Below, piece after piece: positions 7,254-15,588 of a stretch of 27,791 bases of DNA. Location of the stretch: positions 1 through 27,791 of the forward strand of contig CAYTVY010000019.1 in the NCBI GenBank assembly GCA_964441925.1, read 5' to 3'. Each line of letters begins with the position of its first letter. Positions within the stretch are counted from its first letter, which is position 1. Under the pieces are notes generated by a model. The model was not told where the DNA came from, searched no databases, and worked only from the letters and a program-made list of their open reading frames with translations. Position numbers and translations under genes: made by a program. This stretch comes from Geothermobacter sp964441925. GTDB lineage: Bacteria; Desulfobacterota; Desulfuromonadia; Desulfuromonadales; Geothermobacteraceae.

Positions 7254-7811
7254 TCACGCTTCGAGGGTGAATTCCCAGGCGCACCAGTAATCATCGGGAT
7301 GCGCATCGGGCGGACAGGCAACGCAACGGGTCCGGATGCGCGGATCGACGGTGCGGGCGAACCCGCTGTATTCGACGATGCCCACCGACTTGCAGGGAAA
7401 ATCGTCCAGCCCCTTGCGCCTGCGGGCCGACTGCACCCGGCAGTCGACCATGCGGAAAACCGCCCGGGTTTCCGTCACCTCGATCGCCTGCTGCAGGTTG
7501 AGACGGGCATACATGCGGTGCTTCAGGCACTCGAGCAGCGCCGGGATGCCACCGCCCGGCTCGATGCCCAGCCGCGCCATGATCCGTTTCGCCTCGATGA
7601 CGGTGAACGTCTCCCAGGCGGCGCGGTCGGCCTCGATGGCCGCCTCCATGCCGTGGGTCTTTTCAATCGCCTGGAACCAGAGACCGTCATGCGCCAGCCA
7701 GTTCTTGGCGTCGTCAATGATGATGGCGATCAGCTCCTCCCTGCTGAGGCGGCTGAGCAGCTGGATGCCCTCGTCGAGGGGCTCGATGGCAGATTCGGTC
7801 TGCGTGGACAT
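7254..7811 (-). CDS. DUF6125-like conserved cytoplasmic protein
   Basis: This 185-residue protein has no signal peptide or membrane segment. The N-terminal half is helical (LSREELIAIIIDDAKNWL, then AIEKTHGMEAAIEADRAAWETFTVIEAKRIM). The C-terminal half has a conserved-looking cysteine set: VDCRVQSAR, DDFPCKS, RTRCVACPPD and YWCAWEF. I recognise this as the family now called DUF6125; the function is not established. The cysteine pattern suggests a metal or cofactor site, which is inference. The ATG at 7811 follows AAGGAG. It lies downstream of the PaaK-like ligase in the same direction but is separated from it by an inverted repeat, so membership in the liv operon is uncertain. Confidence 0.8.
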   Translation of the reverse strand: MSTQTESAIEPLDEGIQLLSRLSREELIAIIIDDAKNWLAHDGLWFQAIEKTHGMEAAIEADRAAWETFTVIEAKRIMARLGIEPGGGIPALLECLKHRMYARLNLQQAIEVTETRAVFRMVDCRVQSARRRKGLDDFPCKSVGIVEYSGFARTVDPRIRTRCVACPPDAHPDDYWCAWEFTLEA

Positions 7812-7839
7812 GGGATCTCCTTCAAGAGAAAAGCACTGG

Positions 7840-7903
7840 GGCACCAAGACACCAAGAAAGACAAGACCATAAAATCAAAGAATTTCTTGGTGGCCTTGGT
7901 GCC
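7840..7903. repeat. Long imperfect inverted repeat (CACCAAG type), possible dispersed element or terminator
   Basis: GGCACCAAGACACCAAGAAA (7840-7859) pairs with 7883-7903 over 19 bp with a small bulge, leaving a 23-nt AT-rich loop. The left arm itself contains two copies of CACCAAGA. It sits between the PaaK-like ligase and the DUF6125-like gene. It resembles widespread deltaproteobacterial intergenic palindromes. It could also end or attenuate transcription, but there is no T-tract. Confidence 0.6.
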
Positions 7904-7953
7904 TTGAGCGAGCCAAGCGAGCGGGTGGCTGATCTGCAGTATGTCAGTCTGTC

Positions 7954-9192
7954 CTATTCAATCTCCCGCTTATCGTCGATCACCTTGCCGTCATTGGGCA
8001 GGCTGCCCAAAGCGACGAAGGCGACCTCGCCGCGCAGCTTGGTCAGCTCGCGGATGCTGGCGACCACCGCCTCCGCCAGACCGGCGGGCGGCTCGCCGGC
8101 CAGCTCGGCCTGCAGGCACATGCGGTCGAGATCGTTCTCGCGGGTCACCACCAGCCGGCCGCGCCCCAGCTCGGGATGCCGCTTGAGAATGGCGTCGACC
8201 TGGCTCGGGTGCACGAACATGCCACGCACCTTGGTGGTCTGGTCGGCCCGCCCCATCCAGCCCTTGATGCGGATGTTGGTGCGGCCGCAGGGACTGGTTC
8301 CCGGCAGAATGGCCGACAGGTCGCCGGTGGCAAAACGGATCAGCGGATAGTCGGGATCGAGCCGGGTCACCACCACCTCGCCGACCTCTCCCTCGGGCAC
8401 CGGCTCGCCGGTGCCGGGGCGGACGATTTCGAGGATGATGCCCTCATCGACAATCATCCCCTCCAGCGCCTCCGATTCGTAGGCGATCAGGCCGAGGTCG
8501 GCGGTGGCGTAGCACTGGCGGACGGCGATACCCCGCTGCGCCATGGCGTCACGCAGGCTCGGCGGCAGATATTCCCCCGACACCAGGGCTTTTTTCAGGC
8601 ACGAAAGATCGCTTCCCAGCTCGTCCGCCTTGTCGACGATCAGCTTGAGAAAGGACGGAGTGCCGACATAGGCCTGCGGCCGGACATGCGTCATCACCTG
8701 CACCTGCAGCTCGGTCTGCCCCACGCCGGCCGGCACCACGGCGCAGCCCAGGGTACGCGCCGCCGACTCGACCATCATGCCGGCGGGCGTGAAGTGGTAG
8801 GAGAAGCAGTTGTGCAGGATCTCCCCGGCACGCACGCCGGCGGCGAACAGGGCGCGGGCGAACCGCCAGGCGTCCGGCCGGTCGCTGCCCGGCTCGTAGA
8901 TCGGCCCCGGCGAGGCGAAAACCTGCCGCAGCTCGGGTGGCGCGATACCGGTCAGACCGCCGAACAGCGGCGCCAGGCGCTGCCTGTCGGCCAGCTCCGA
9001 CTTGCGCAGCAGCGGCAGGGCGGCCAGCGCCTTCCGGTCGGTCACCCGGTCGGGATCGACCCCGGCCAGGCTCTCGGCAAAGGCCGGGGCGGTCTGCCGC
9101 GCCCAGGCAATCTGCTCCCGCAACCGGGCGAACAGATCGGCCTCGCGCTGCTCGGGACTGCGGGTTTCGAGGTTGTCGTAGTATTCGGACAT
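7954..9192 (-). CDS. Phenylacetate-CoA-ligase-like AMP-forming acyl-CoA ligase
   Basis: This 412-residue protein is of PaaK-like length and layout. It would form an acyl-CoA from a carboxylic acid, ATP and CoA. Motifs seen are CYATADLGLIAYES (A5, with Ala-Asp where many family members have Thr-Glu), IRFATGDLSA (A7), IKGWMGRADQTTKVRGMFVHPSQVD (A8 hinge) and PNDGKVIDDKREI with the C-terminal lysine (A10). The nucleotide-binding loop is weak (FASPGPIYEP instead of a Ser/Thr/Gly-rich loop), as is common in PaaK relatives. The ATG at 9192 follows GGAG. It is the second ligase of the Liv transporter operon, lying just after livF. The substrate is unknown: aromatic or short-chain acids are possible. 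Confidence 0.87.
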   Translation of the reverse strand: MSEYYDNLETRSPEQREADLFARLREQIAWARQTAPAFAESLAGVDPDRVTDRKALAALPLLRKSELADRQRLAPLFGGLTGIAPPELRQVFASPGPIYEPGSDRPDAWRFARALFAAGVRAGEILHNCFSYHFTPAGMMVESAARTLGCAVVPAGVGQTELQVQVMTHVRPQAYVGTPSFLKLIVDKADELGSDLSCLKKALVSGEYLPPSLRDAMAQRGIAVRQCYATADLGLIAYESEALEGMIVDEGIILEIVRPGTGEPVPEGEVGEVVVTRLDPDYPLIRFATGDLSAILPGTSPCGRTNIRIKGWMGRADQTTKVRGMFVHPSQVDAILKRHPELGRGRLVVTRENDLDRMCLQAELAGEPPAGLAEAVVASIRELTKLRGEVAFVALGSLPNDGKVIDDKREIE

Positions 9193-9258
9193 GAGAACTC
9201 CGGTATTTTCAACAAAATCTTCCCAAACCTGACTCGCGCCCGTTCGCTGACGCTCACT

Positions 9259-9330
9259 CGAGACGCGGAGATACAGAGAACCCCCTATTTCCTTTCTGTG
9301 TTCTCTCTGCGTCCTGGCGGCTCTGCGCGA
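9259..9330. repeat. Imperfect inverted repeat of the GACGCGGAG/CTCTGCGTC type
   Basis: CGAGACGCGGAGATACAGAGAA (landmark, 9259-9280) is partly complementary to 9293-9330 (TTCTGTGTTCTCTCTGCGTC). It lies in the 147-nt space between the end of livF and the PaaK-like ligase. Similar GC-rich intergenic palindromes occur in many copies in deltaproteobacterial genomes, so this is probably a dispersed repeat. The pairing is imperfect. Confidence 0.45.
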
Positions 9331-9339
9331 AACCCAATA

Positions 9340-9394
9340 TTACATCCACCGTTTCCGGCGCTTGTACGACTTGATGTTCTTGAACGACTTGCGC
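9340..9394 (-). CDS. livF: Probable LivF C-terminus (gene truncated by assembly gap)
   Basis: Seventeen codons and a TAA stop run out of the N gap on the minus strand and encode RKSFKNIKSYKRRKRWM. This basic tail matches my recollection of the C-terminal extension of LivF-type ATPases in deltaproteobacterial liv/ligase operons. The position fits: LivG, LivH, LivM and the binding protein are all present, and a LivF-like ATPase is the only missing component. The call is mixed: the tail is seen, the assignment rests on recall and context. If right, about 700 nt of gene are missing here. Confidence 0.6.
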
Positions 9395-9494
9395 NNNNNN
9401 NNNNNNNNNNNNNNNNNNNNNNNNNNNNNNNNNNNNNNNNNNNNNNNNNNNNNNNNNNNNNNNNNNNNNNNNNNNNNNNNNNNNNNNNNNNNNN
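9395..9494. other. Assembly gap of 100 N (probably hides livF)
   Basis: Exactly 100 undetermined bases, the usual placeholder for a gap of unknown length. A heptanucleotide tandem repeat abuts its right edge, which may be why the assembly broke. The missing sequence is probably nearer 750-900 bp than 100. Confidence 0.9.
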
Positions 9495-9495
9495 T

Positions 9496-9519
9496 CACGC
9501 GCCACGCGCCACGCGCCAC
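9496..9519. repeat. Heptanucleotide tandem repeat (CACGCGC x3, plus CACC)
   Basis: Three perfect copies of CACGCGC (9496-9502, 9503-9509, 9510-9516) and a partial fourth lie between the N gap and the stop codon of the binding-protein gene. The array may continue into the gap. The unit fits YACGYGY, the same consensus as the array at 27765-27790. Confidence 0.85.
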
Positions 9520-9524
9520 CGCCT

Positions 9525-10769
9525 TTACCATCCCAGCCACTCGGGACGGCGGGGCACCTCCACGGTGGCCAGTTTGGTCATCTTGAAGTCGCCGCCGTTG
9601 TACTTGCTGGTATAGACGTTGACCAGGGTGGTGCCGCGATGGTCCTCGGACGTCCAAGTCGACGGGGTGCAGACACCTTCCAGTCCCGGCGGCACGAAGT
9701 CCTTCATCTGCTCGAAGCCCTTCTTGATGTTCTCGCCGGTGATGCCGCCCATGGCGTCCGCCCTGACCATCGCCTCCTTCATGAAGAAGGTGGCGCAGAC
9801 ACCGCGGACATAGTGCAGCATGCGATGCTTGGTGCCGCTGGGGTCGGACATCTTGGAGATCTCCTTCAGGGTCTTCATGCCCGGCACGTCGTCACCCCAG
9901 GCAGCGGCGCCGACCACCCAGACGATGCCGTCGCCGGCCTCGCCGGTCGCCTTGATCGAGTTCTCGTCCCAGCCCCAGATGTTGGTGAGGAACTGGGTCT
10001 TGACGCCGACGGTGCTGCACGACTTGAGCAGCGAGATGTTCGAGCTGGAGGTGTTGGCCAGGTAGGCGTAGTCGGCACCCGACTCCTTCAGCGACAGGCA
10101 CTGCGCCTTGGCGTCGGCCGGCTTCAGCGAGTAGACGATGGAGGGCAGCACCTCGAAGCCGAGCTCCTTGGCATACTCGGCGCAGGCCGCCTTGGGAGCA
10201 TTCGGATAGGGATGGTTGTCGCCCATGTGGATGAACTTCGGCTTGCCCGACTTGCCCTTGGCCTTCCAGTCGTCGGCCGCCCACTGCACCAGGCCGCGGC
10301 AGGCGTCGGAGTAGGAGGGACCGTAGAAGAAGTTGTAGGGCGCCGGCGACTTGGTCTTCGGCGACTTGCCGGTCGGGTCGGTCAGGTGACCGGAATAGGA
10401 GGCCGAGATGTAGGCGATCTTGTCACGGGCGACGAACTTGACCAGGGCCTCGGTGTCGGCGGTGCCCCAGCCCTGGATGGCAACCGGCTTCAGGCTCGAC
10501 ATCCACTTCTTGTAGGTGGCGATCGCCCGCGGCGCGTTGTAGGAGTAGTCGACGGTGTCGAACTTGATCTGCTTGCCGTTGACGCCGCCGTGGGCGTTGA
10601 TGTACTTCAGGGCGTCGTCAATGCCGTTGCCGTAAGGGATGCCGACCCCCGATGTCGGGCCGGTGTAGGCGGCCAGATGACCGACCGGGATGGTGTCGGC
10701 GGCGGTGGCGACGGAGACCATCGCCAGCGAAGCCAGTAACAGGGTGCCGAGAATCAACGATTTGCGCAT
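9525..10769 (-). CDS. Branched-chain-amino-acid-type ABC transporter periplasmic binding protein
   Basis: This 414-residue protein begins with a Sec signal peptide (MRKSLILGTLLLASLAMVSV, likely cleaved after ATA near residue 24). A type I periplasmic binding domain follows: DTIPVGHLAAYTGPTSGVGIPYGNGIDDALKYINAHGGVNG, and GADYAYLANTSSSNISLLKS later. It captures a ligand outside the inner membrane and delivers it to LivHM. The ATG at 10769 follows GGAGGAAAACC; the longer in-frame extension has no signal sequence. The family binds branched-chain amino acids, amides, or aromatic and aliphatic acids. Two acyl-CoA ligases in the same operon argue for a carboxylic acid ligand, which is inference. Confidence 0.92.
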   Translation of the reverse strand: MRKSLILGTLLLASLAMVSVATAADTIPVGHLAAYTGPTSGVGIPYGNGIDDALKYINAHGGVNGKQIKFDTVDYSYNAPRAIATYKKWMSSLKPVAIQGWGTADTEALVKFVARDKIAYISASYSGHLTDPTGKSPKTKSPAPYNFFYGPSYSDACRGLVQWAADDWKAKGKSGKPKFIHMGDNHPYPNAPKAACAEYAKELGFEVLPSIVYSLKPADAKAQCLSLKESGADYAYLANTSSSNISLLKSCSTVGVKTQFLTNIWGWDENSIKATGEAGDGIVWVVGAAAWGDDVPGMKTLKEISKMSDPSGTKHRMLHYVRGVCATFFMKEAMVRADAMGGITGENIKKGFEQMKDFVPPGLEGVCTPSTWTSEDHRGTTLVNVYTSKYNGGDFKMTKLATVEVPRRPEWLGW

Positions 10770-10855
10770 GGTTTTCCTCCCTTGCTTGGAAACGGGCCCG
10801 CATCGCGGGACGTTGACATGGAGCGATCCTGCACGACACATCCTCATGCAATCCC

Positions 10856-11923
10856 TCAATAGGAGAAGGGATAAAGCTTCCAGTAGGCCTTGATCATCCG
10901 CCAGCGGTGGGCCAGCCCGTCCGGCTCGAAGATGAGGAAGAGGATGATGGCCAGGCCGATCGACATCTCCTTGATGTAGGCCAGCGCCTGGGTCAGACCG
11001 GGGAAGAAACCACCGGCGAGAGACACCCCCGCCTCCATCACCTCCGGCAGCAGCACCATGAAGACCGTGCCCATCAGGCTGCCCATCACCGATCCCAGCC
11101 CGCCGATGATGATCATGCCGAGGAACTGGATCGACAGCAGGATGTTGAAGCCCTCGGCCGAGACGAAACCGAGATAGTGACCGAACAGGGCACCGCCGAT
11201 GCCGGCGTAGAAGGACGAGATGCCGAAGGAGAGAATCCGGTACTTGGTCAGGTTGATCCCCATGATCTCGGCCGACAGGTAGTGATCGCGCACGGCGACG
11301 AAGGCCCGGCCGTCACGGGTGCGCAGCAGGTTGGTCGCCATGAGGAACATCACCACCAGGTAGACGAGCACCACGTACCAGTAACGCTGGTCGGTGTTGA
11401 ACTCGTAGCCGAACATCGAGAAAGGGTTGGCCATGGCGCCGGCGACGCCGCCGGTGAACCACTCGGCGCGGGCGAAGAAGTCCTCGAGAATGAACTGCGA
11501 GGCCAGGGTGGCGATGGCCAGGTAGAGCCCCTTGATGCGCCCGGCCGGAATGCCGACCAGCAGCCCGAGGGCCATGGTCATCATCCCCGCCAGTGGGATG
11601 CAGAAGAAGACCGGGATGCCGGTGGTGTTGTTCAGCCAGGCCGAGGCAAAGGCGCCGAAGCCGAAGAAGGCGGCATGGCCGAGGGAGATCTGGCCGGTGA
11701 AGCCGACGACGATGTTCAGCCCCAGGGCGGCGATGGCATAGTAGCCGATCTGGATGCCGAGATTGAGAAAGTAGGGATTGAGCACCAGCGGCGCGATGCA
11801 GAGAAAGACAACCGTGGCGATCACCATCCGCCGCGACAGGGGCGTCGGGAAGATGGTCGTGTCCTGCTCGTAGGTGGTGCGGAACTCGCCGCAGTTCATC
11901 CGGGCGTGGGCGGAAGAAGACAT
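10856..11923 (-). CDS. livM: ABC transporter permease, LivM type
   Basis: This 355-residue inner-membrane permease has the LivM signatures: YYAIAALGLNIVVGFTGQISLGHAAFFGFGAFASAWL, then LLRTRDGRAFVAVRDHYLSAEIMGINLTKYRILSFGISSFYAGIGGALFGH (EAA-like loop contacting the ATPases), and QFLGMIIIGGLGSVMGSLMG. A short hydrophilic N-terminal tail of about 30 residues precedes the first membrane segment. The ATG at 11923 lies 3 nt beyond the livH stop. With LivH it forms the membrane channel of the transporter. Confidence 0.94.
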   Translation of the reverse strand: MSSSAHARMNCGEFRTTYEQDTTIFPTPLSRRMVIATVVFLCIAPLVLNPYFLNLGIQIGYYAIAALGLNIVVGFTGQISLGHAAFFGFGAFASAWLNNTTGIPVFFCIPLAGMMTMALGLLVGIPAGRIKGLYLAIATLASQFILEDFFARAEWFTGGVAGAMANPFSMFGYEFNTDQRYWYVVLVYLVVMFLMATNLLRTRDGRAFVAVRDHYLSAEIMGINLTKYRILSFGISSFYAGIGGALFGHYLGFVSAEGFNILLSIQFLGMIIIGGLGSVMGSLMGTVFMVLLPEVMEAGVSLAGGFFPGLTQALAYIKEMSIGLAIILFLIFEPDGLAHRWRMIKAYWKLYPFSY

Positions 11924-11926
11924 GAA

Positions 11927-12775
11927 TCAGATCCTCTCGATATCCTTGGTTCCGAAAAGGCCGTAGGGCTTGATCATCAGGATGATCACCAGGGCGTAGA
12001 AGGGGGCGATGGTGTACATGTTGCCCAGGTGCAGCCACTGGCTGTCGACGAACTCGGCCAGGTTCTCCAGCACACCGATGATCAGGCCGCCGACGATCGA
12101 GCCGACGATCGAGTCGAGACCACCGAGAATGACCACCGGAAAGACCTTGATGCCGAAGAAGGACAGCGCCGAGGAGACCCCGTTGACCATGCCGACCACC
12201 ACCCCGGCCAGGGCCGAGACCAGGGCCGAAATGGCCCAGGCGGCGGCGAAGACCTTCTTCACCGAGATGCCGAGGCTCTGCGCCACCTGCTGGTCGAAGG
12301 CCGTGGCCCGCATCGCCAGGCCGAGGCGGGAATGCTTGAAGAAGTAGTAGAAGCCGATCATGATGATGATCGAGATCACCAGGCTCATGATGTAGGCGGT
12401 CTGGATCTGCAGGCCGAGGAAATTCACCGACTGGGTTTCGAACACCTGGGGGAACGGCTTGGCGTAGACCCCGAAGATCCAGCCCATCAGCGACTGGAAG
12501 AACATCGACAGGCCGATGGTGACCATGATCACCGAGATGATCGGCTCACCAATCAGCGGCCGCAGCACCACCATCTGCAGCAGGATGCCGAAGACCACCA
12601 TGAAGGCCAGGGTGACGGGAAAGCCGATCCAGAACGGCAGGTGAAACTTGACCAGCAGCGCCCAGCAGGTCCAGGCGCCGATCAGCAGGAATTCCCCCTG
12701 GGCGAAGTTGACCACCTGGGTCGACTTGTAGATCAGCACGAAGCACATCGCCACCACCCCGTAGAGGGCACCGAC
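11927..12775 (-). CDS. livH: ABC transporter permease, LivH type (5' end in assembly gap)
   Basis: 282 codons are visible, starting at VGALYGVVAMCFVLIYKSTQVVNFAQGEFLLIGAW, which is near the normal LivH N-terminus. Other signatures are RPLIGEPIISVIMVTIGLSMF, GLAMRATAFDQQVAQSLGISVKKVFAAAWAISA and FPVVILGGLDSIVGSIVGGLIIG. About 10-20 N-terminal residues and the start codon lie in the N gap. The apparent in-frame continuity with the upstream ligase is an artefact of the Ns. Confidence 0.93.
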   Translation of the reverse strand, partial: VGALYGVVAMCFVLIYKSTQVVNFAQGEFLLIGAWTCWALLVKFHLPFWIGFPVTLAFMVVFGILLQMVVLRPLIGEPIISVIMVTIGLSMFFQSLMGWIFGVYAKPFPQVFETQSVNFLGLQIQTAYIMSLVISIIIMIGFYYFFKHSRLGLAMRATAFDQQVAQSLGISVKKVFAAAWAISALVSALAGVVVGMVNGVSSALSFFGIKVFPVVILGGLDSIVGSIVGGLIIGVLENLAEFVDSQWLHLGNMYTIAPFYALVIILMIKPYGLFGTKDIERI

Positions 12776-12875
12776 NNNNNNNNNNNNNNNNNNNNNNNNN
12801 NNNNNNNNNNNNNNNNNNNNNNNNNNNNNNNNNNNNNNNNNNNNNNNNNNNNNNNNNNNNNNNNNNNNNNNNNNN
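12776..12875. other. Assembly gap of 100 N between the acyl-CoA ligase and livH
   Basis: Exactly 100 undetermined bases. What is missing is the last few codons of the ligase, its stop, a ribosome-binding site, and the first 10-20 codons of livH. These would fit in roughly 100 nt, so the true gap may be small, unlike the gap at 9395-9494. Confidence 0.9.
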
Positions 12876-14770
12876 TCGACCACCCGCACGTCGGTCTGCA
12901 CCCTTGATTTGGTGCCGTCCTGGAAGGTGATCATGGTGTCGATGTGGACGGTCTCCTGGTCGGAGTAGATGGCGTCGATAATATCGGCGTATTTTTCGCG
13001 AATCACGCCACGACGCACCTTGCGGGTCCGGGTCAGTTCGCCGTCGTCGGCATCGAGCTGCTTGTAGAGCAGCAGAAACTTGCGAATGCGCTGGGCCTCC
13101 GGCAGGGTGGCGTTGACCTGCTCCACCTCCTTGCGCACCAGGTCGTAGACCTGACGCTGGGCCGACAGGTTGATGTAGTTGGTGAAGGCGATGCCGCGCT
13201 GCTCGGCCCACTTGGCGACGATCTCGTAGCGGATGCAGATGATCGCCGCCAGGTAGGGCCGGCCGTCCCCCTGGATGACCGCCTCGGCGATGAAGGGAGA
13301 GAATTTCAGCTTGTTCTCGATGAACTGCGGCGAGAAACGGCTGCCGGTCGCGGTCTCGGCCAGATCGGAGATACGGTCGATGACCACCAGATGACCGTTC
13401 TCCTTCTTGAAGTAGCCGGCATCGCCGGTGTGCATCCAGCCGTCCTCCAGGGCCTCCTCGGTCGCCTTCTCGTTCTTGTAGTAGCCAAGGAACATGCCGC
13501 GGGTCCGCGCCACCACCTCGCCGACCCCGTTGGCATCGGGGTTGTCGATGCGCACCTCGGCGGTGGAGAAGGGCACGCCGACGGTGTCGAAATCGACATC
13601 GTCCGCCTGGTGGATGGTGTAGGCGCCACCCAGCTCGGTCTGGCCGTAGAGCTGGCGCAGCGGCACGCCCATGGCGAGAAAGAACTTGAAGGTGTCCGGC
13701 CCCAGGGCCGCGCCGCCGGTGGCCGCCGAGCGCAGGTTGCTGAATCCGAGACGGTCCTTCAGCGCCCGGAAGAGCAGCCAGTAGGCCAGCTTCGACTGCC
13801 CCTTGCCTTCGGCGGCCGCCTTCTCGGCCAGCTTCATGCCGAGATTGAACATCCGCTGCTTGAAGGGCGTAGCGTCCATCATCTTCGCCTTGACGTCGGC
13901 GGCGATGCTCTCCCAGACCCGCGGCGCCAGCAGCACGAAATTGGGCCCGATCTCGCGCAGGTCGGACATCATCGTCTCCGGCTCCTCGACGAAGTTGACG
14001 ATCTGCCGGCTGATCAACGCCTGCGCCACGGCATAGACCTGCTCCATGATCCAGGGCAGGGGCAGCACCGAGACATAGTTGTCGGTGGGATACTTCGGGT
14101 CGTTCTGCAGGTAGTCGAAACAGTGCTCGAGCATCGGTCCGCACTGCAGCATCGCCAGTTTCGGATTGGAGGTGGTGCCCGAGGTGGGGCAGAGAATGGC
14201 GACATCCTCCGCCCGCCCGGCGGCGACCAGTTCGTCGTAGAGACCGGACTGCTCGGCATCGAGCTCGTCCCCCAGCCGCATCAGCTCGGTGTGGCTGAGC
14301 AGCCGCGGGTCGTCGTACTTGCGCATGCCGCGCGGATCGCAGTAGACGATATGCTCGACGCAGGGGCACTGCTCGGTGATCTCCAGCACCTTGTCGACCT
14401 GTTCCTCGTCCTCGGCGATGATGATCTTCGCTCCGGCGTAGTTGATCAGGTAGGCGACCTCCTCGTTGAGGGAATCCTGGTAGATGCCGAAGATCATCGC
14501 CCGCAGCGCGTGCGAGGCGATCTCGCCGGCCACCCATTCGGGCCGGTTGTCGCCGATGATGCCGACGGCGTCGCCCTGGCCGATGCCGAGCTTGTGCATG
14601 CCGAGAGCGAAGCGCCGCACCATCGCCTGGTAGTCGGCCCAGGTGAAGGCGTTCCAGATGCCGAACTCCTTTTCGCGCAGGGCGATCTCGTTCGGCCAGT
14701 TGGCGGCGTTGTAGGCCAGCAGCTTGGGAAAGGTATCGTAACGCTTGACGTCGGCGTATTCGGTTTTCAT
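12876..14770 (-). CDS. Long-chain-type acyl-CoA ligase (AMP-forming), extreme 3' end in assembly gap
   Basis: About 631 codons are visible, close to the full length of the long-chain acyl-CoA synthetase group. It would activate a carboxylic acid to its CoA ester in the cytoplasm. Motifs: the ATP loop PTSGTTSNPKLAML (196-204 for TSGTTSNPK; Ser where SGTTGxPK normally has Gly), LYGQTELGGAY (A5), HTGDAGYF (A7), VIDRISDLAETATGSRFSPQFIENKLK (A8) and LTRTRKVRRGVIREKY with the probable catalytic lysine (A10). The ATG at 14770 overlaps the livG stop (TGATG), so the two are translationally coupled. Placement between ATPase and permease genes of a Liv transporter links import to CoA activation. The substrate is not determined. 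Confidence 0.92.
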
Positions 14771-15588
14771 CAGGCAACCTCCCCGGCCTGGCCCTGGCGG
14801 CCCTCGTCCACGTCGTCCTCGCCCAGATAGGCCTTGCGCACCCGCGGATCGGCCATCACCTCGTCCGGCAGCCCCTCGGCGATCTTCTTGCCAAAATCGA
14901 GCACCATCACCCGGTGCGAGATGTCCATCACCACCCCCATGTCGTGCTCGATCATCACCACCGTCATGCCCCACTCCTCGTTGAGGTCGATGATGTAGCG
15001 GGCCATGTCCTCCTTCTCCTCGAGGTTCATCCCCGCCATCGGCTCGTCGAGCAGTATCAGGTCGGGCCGCAAGGCCACCGCCCGGGCCAGCTCCACCCGC
15101 TTGCGCAGGCCGTAGGAAAGGGTGCCGGCCACCGCCTTGCGGATGTGGGCGATCTCGAGAAAGTCGATGATGTCCTCCACCTCGGCCCGGTGCCGCAGCT
15201 CCTCCTTGCGGGCACCGGTCAGCCAGTAGAGCGAACCGGTGAGAAAATTGTTCTTCAGCAGGTGGTGCCGGCCGACCATGATGTTGTCGAGCACCGTCAT
15301 GTGGTTGAACAGGGCGAGATTCTGGAAGGTACGGCCGATGCCCAGGTTGCAGCGGTCGTTGGGGCGCAGACCGATCAGCTCCTTGCCCTTGAAGACGATC
15401 GACCCCTGGTTCGGCTGGTAGCGGCCGGAAATGCAGTTGAGCATCGAGGTCTTGCCGGCGCCGTTGGGGCCGATGATCGAGAAGATCTCCCCCTTGCGCA
15501 CCTGGAAGCTGACATCGGTCAGGGCGTGAACGCCGCCGAAGGAGAGCGAGACGCCCCGGACCTCGAGCAGTGCAGCAGTTTCAGACAT
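14770..15588 (-). CDS. livG: ABC transporter ATP-binding protein, LivG type
   Basis: This 272-residue ATPase has Walker A GPNGAGKT (40-47), the Q-loop in GRTFQNLALFNHMTVLDNIMVGRH, signature LSYGLRKRVELARA, Walker B LILLDEP, the LivG-specific MAGMNLEEK, and the switch histidine in VVMIEHDMGVVM. It energises import through LivHM together with LivF. It is the first gene of the operon: the ATG at 15588 follows GAGGAAG and lies 86 nt beyond the start site predicted from the sigma-54 promoter. Confidence 0.94.
   Translation of the reverse strand: MSETAALLEVRGVSLSFGGVHALTDVSFQVRKGEIFSIIGPNGAGKTSMLNCISGRYQPNQGSIVFKGKELIGLRPNDRCNLGIGRTFQNLALFNHMTVLDNIMVGRHHLLKNNFLTGSLYWLTGARKEELRHRAEVEDIIDFLEIAHIRKAVAGTLSYGLRKRVELARAVALRPDLILLDEPMAGMNLEEKEDMARYIIDLNEEWGMTVVMIEHDMGVVMDISHRVMVLDFGKKIAEGLPDEVMADPRVRKAYLGEDDVDEGRQGQAGEVA

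Noticed and set aside
7015..7284. ORFs on both strands in the BI-1/DUF6125 spacer
   Set aside because: No ribosome-binding site and no recognisable domain; the spacer looks like a repeat element.
9496..9519. Heptanucleotide array as a CRISPR
   Set aside because: Units are 7 bp with no spacers; no cas genes are present.
10907..14830. Very long plus-strand ORFs opposite livM, livH and the acyl-CoA ligase
   Set aside because: Rich in His, Asp, Gly and Gln, antisense to clear genes, one running through an N gap; codon-phase shadows.
11927..14974. Single 1015-codon ligase-permease protein
   Set aside because: Continuity depends on 100 undetermined bases; the two halves are separate, near-complete proteins.
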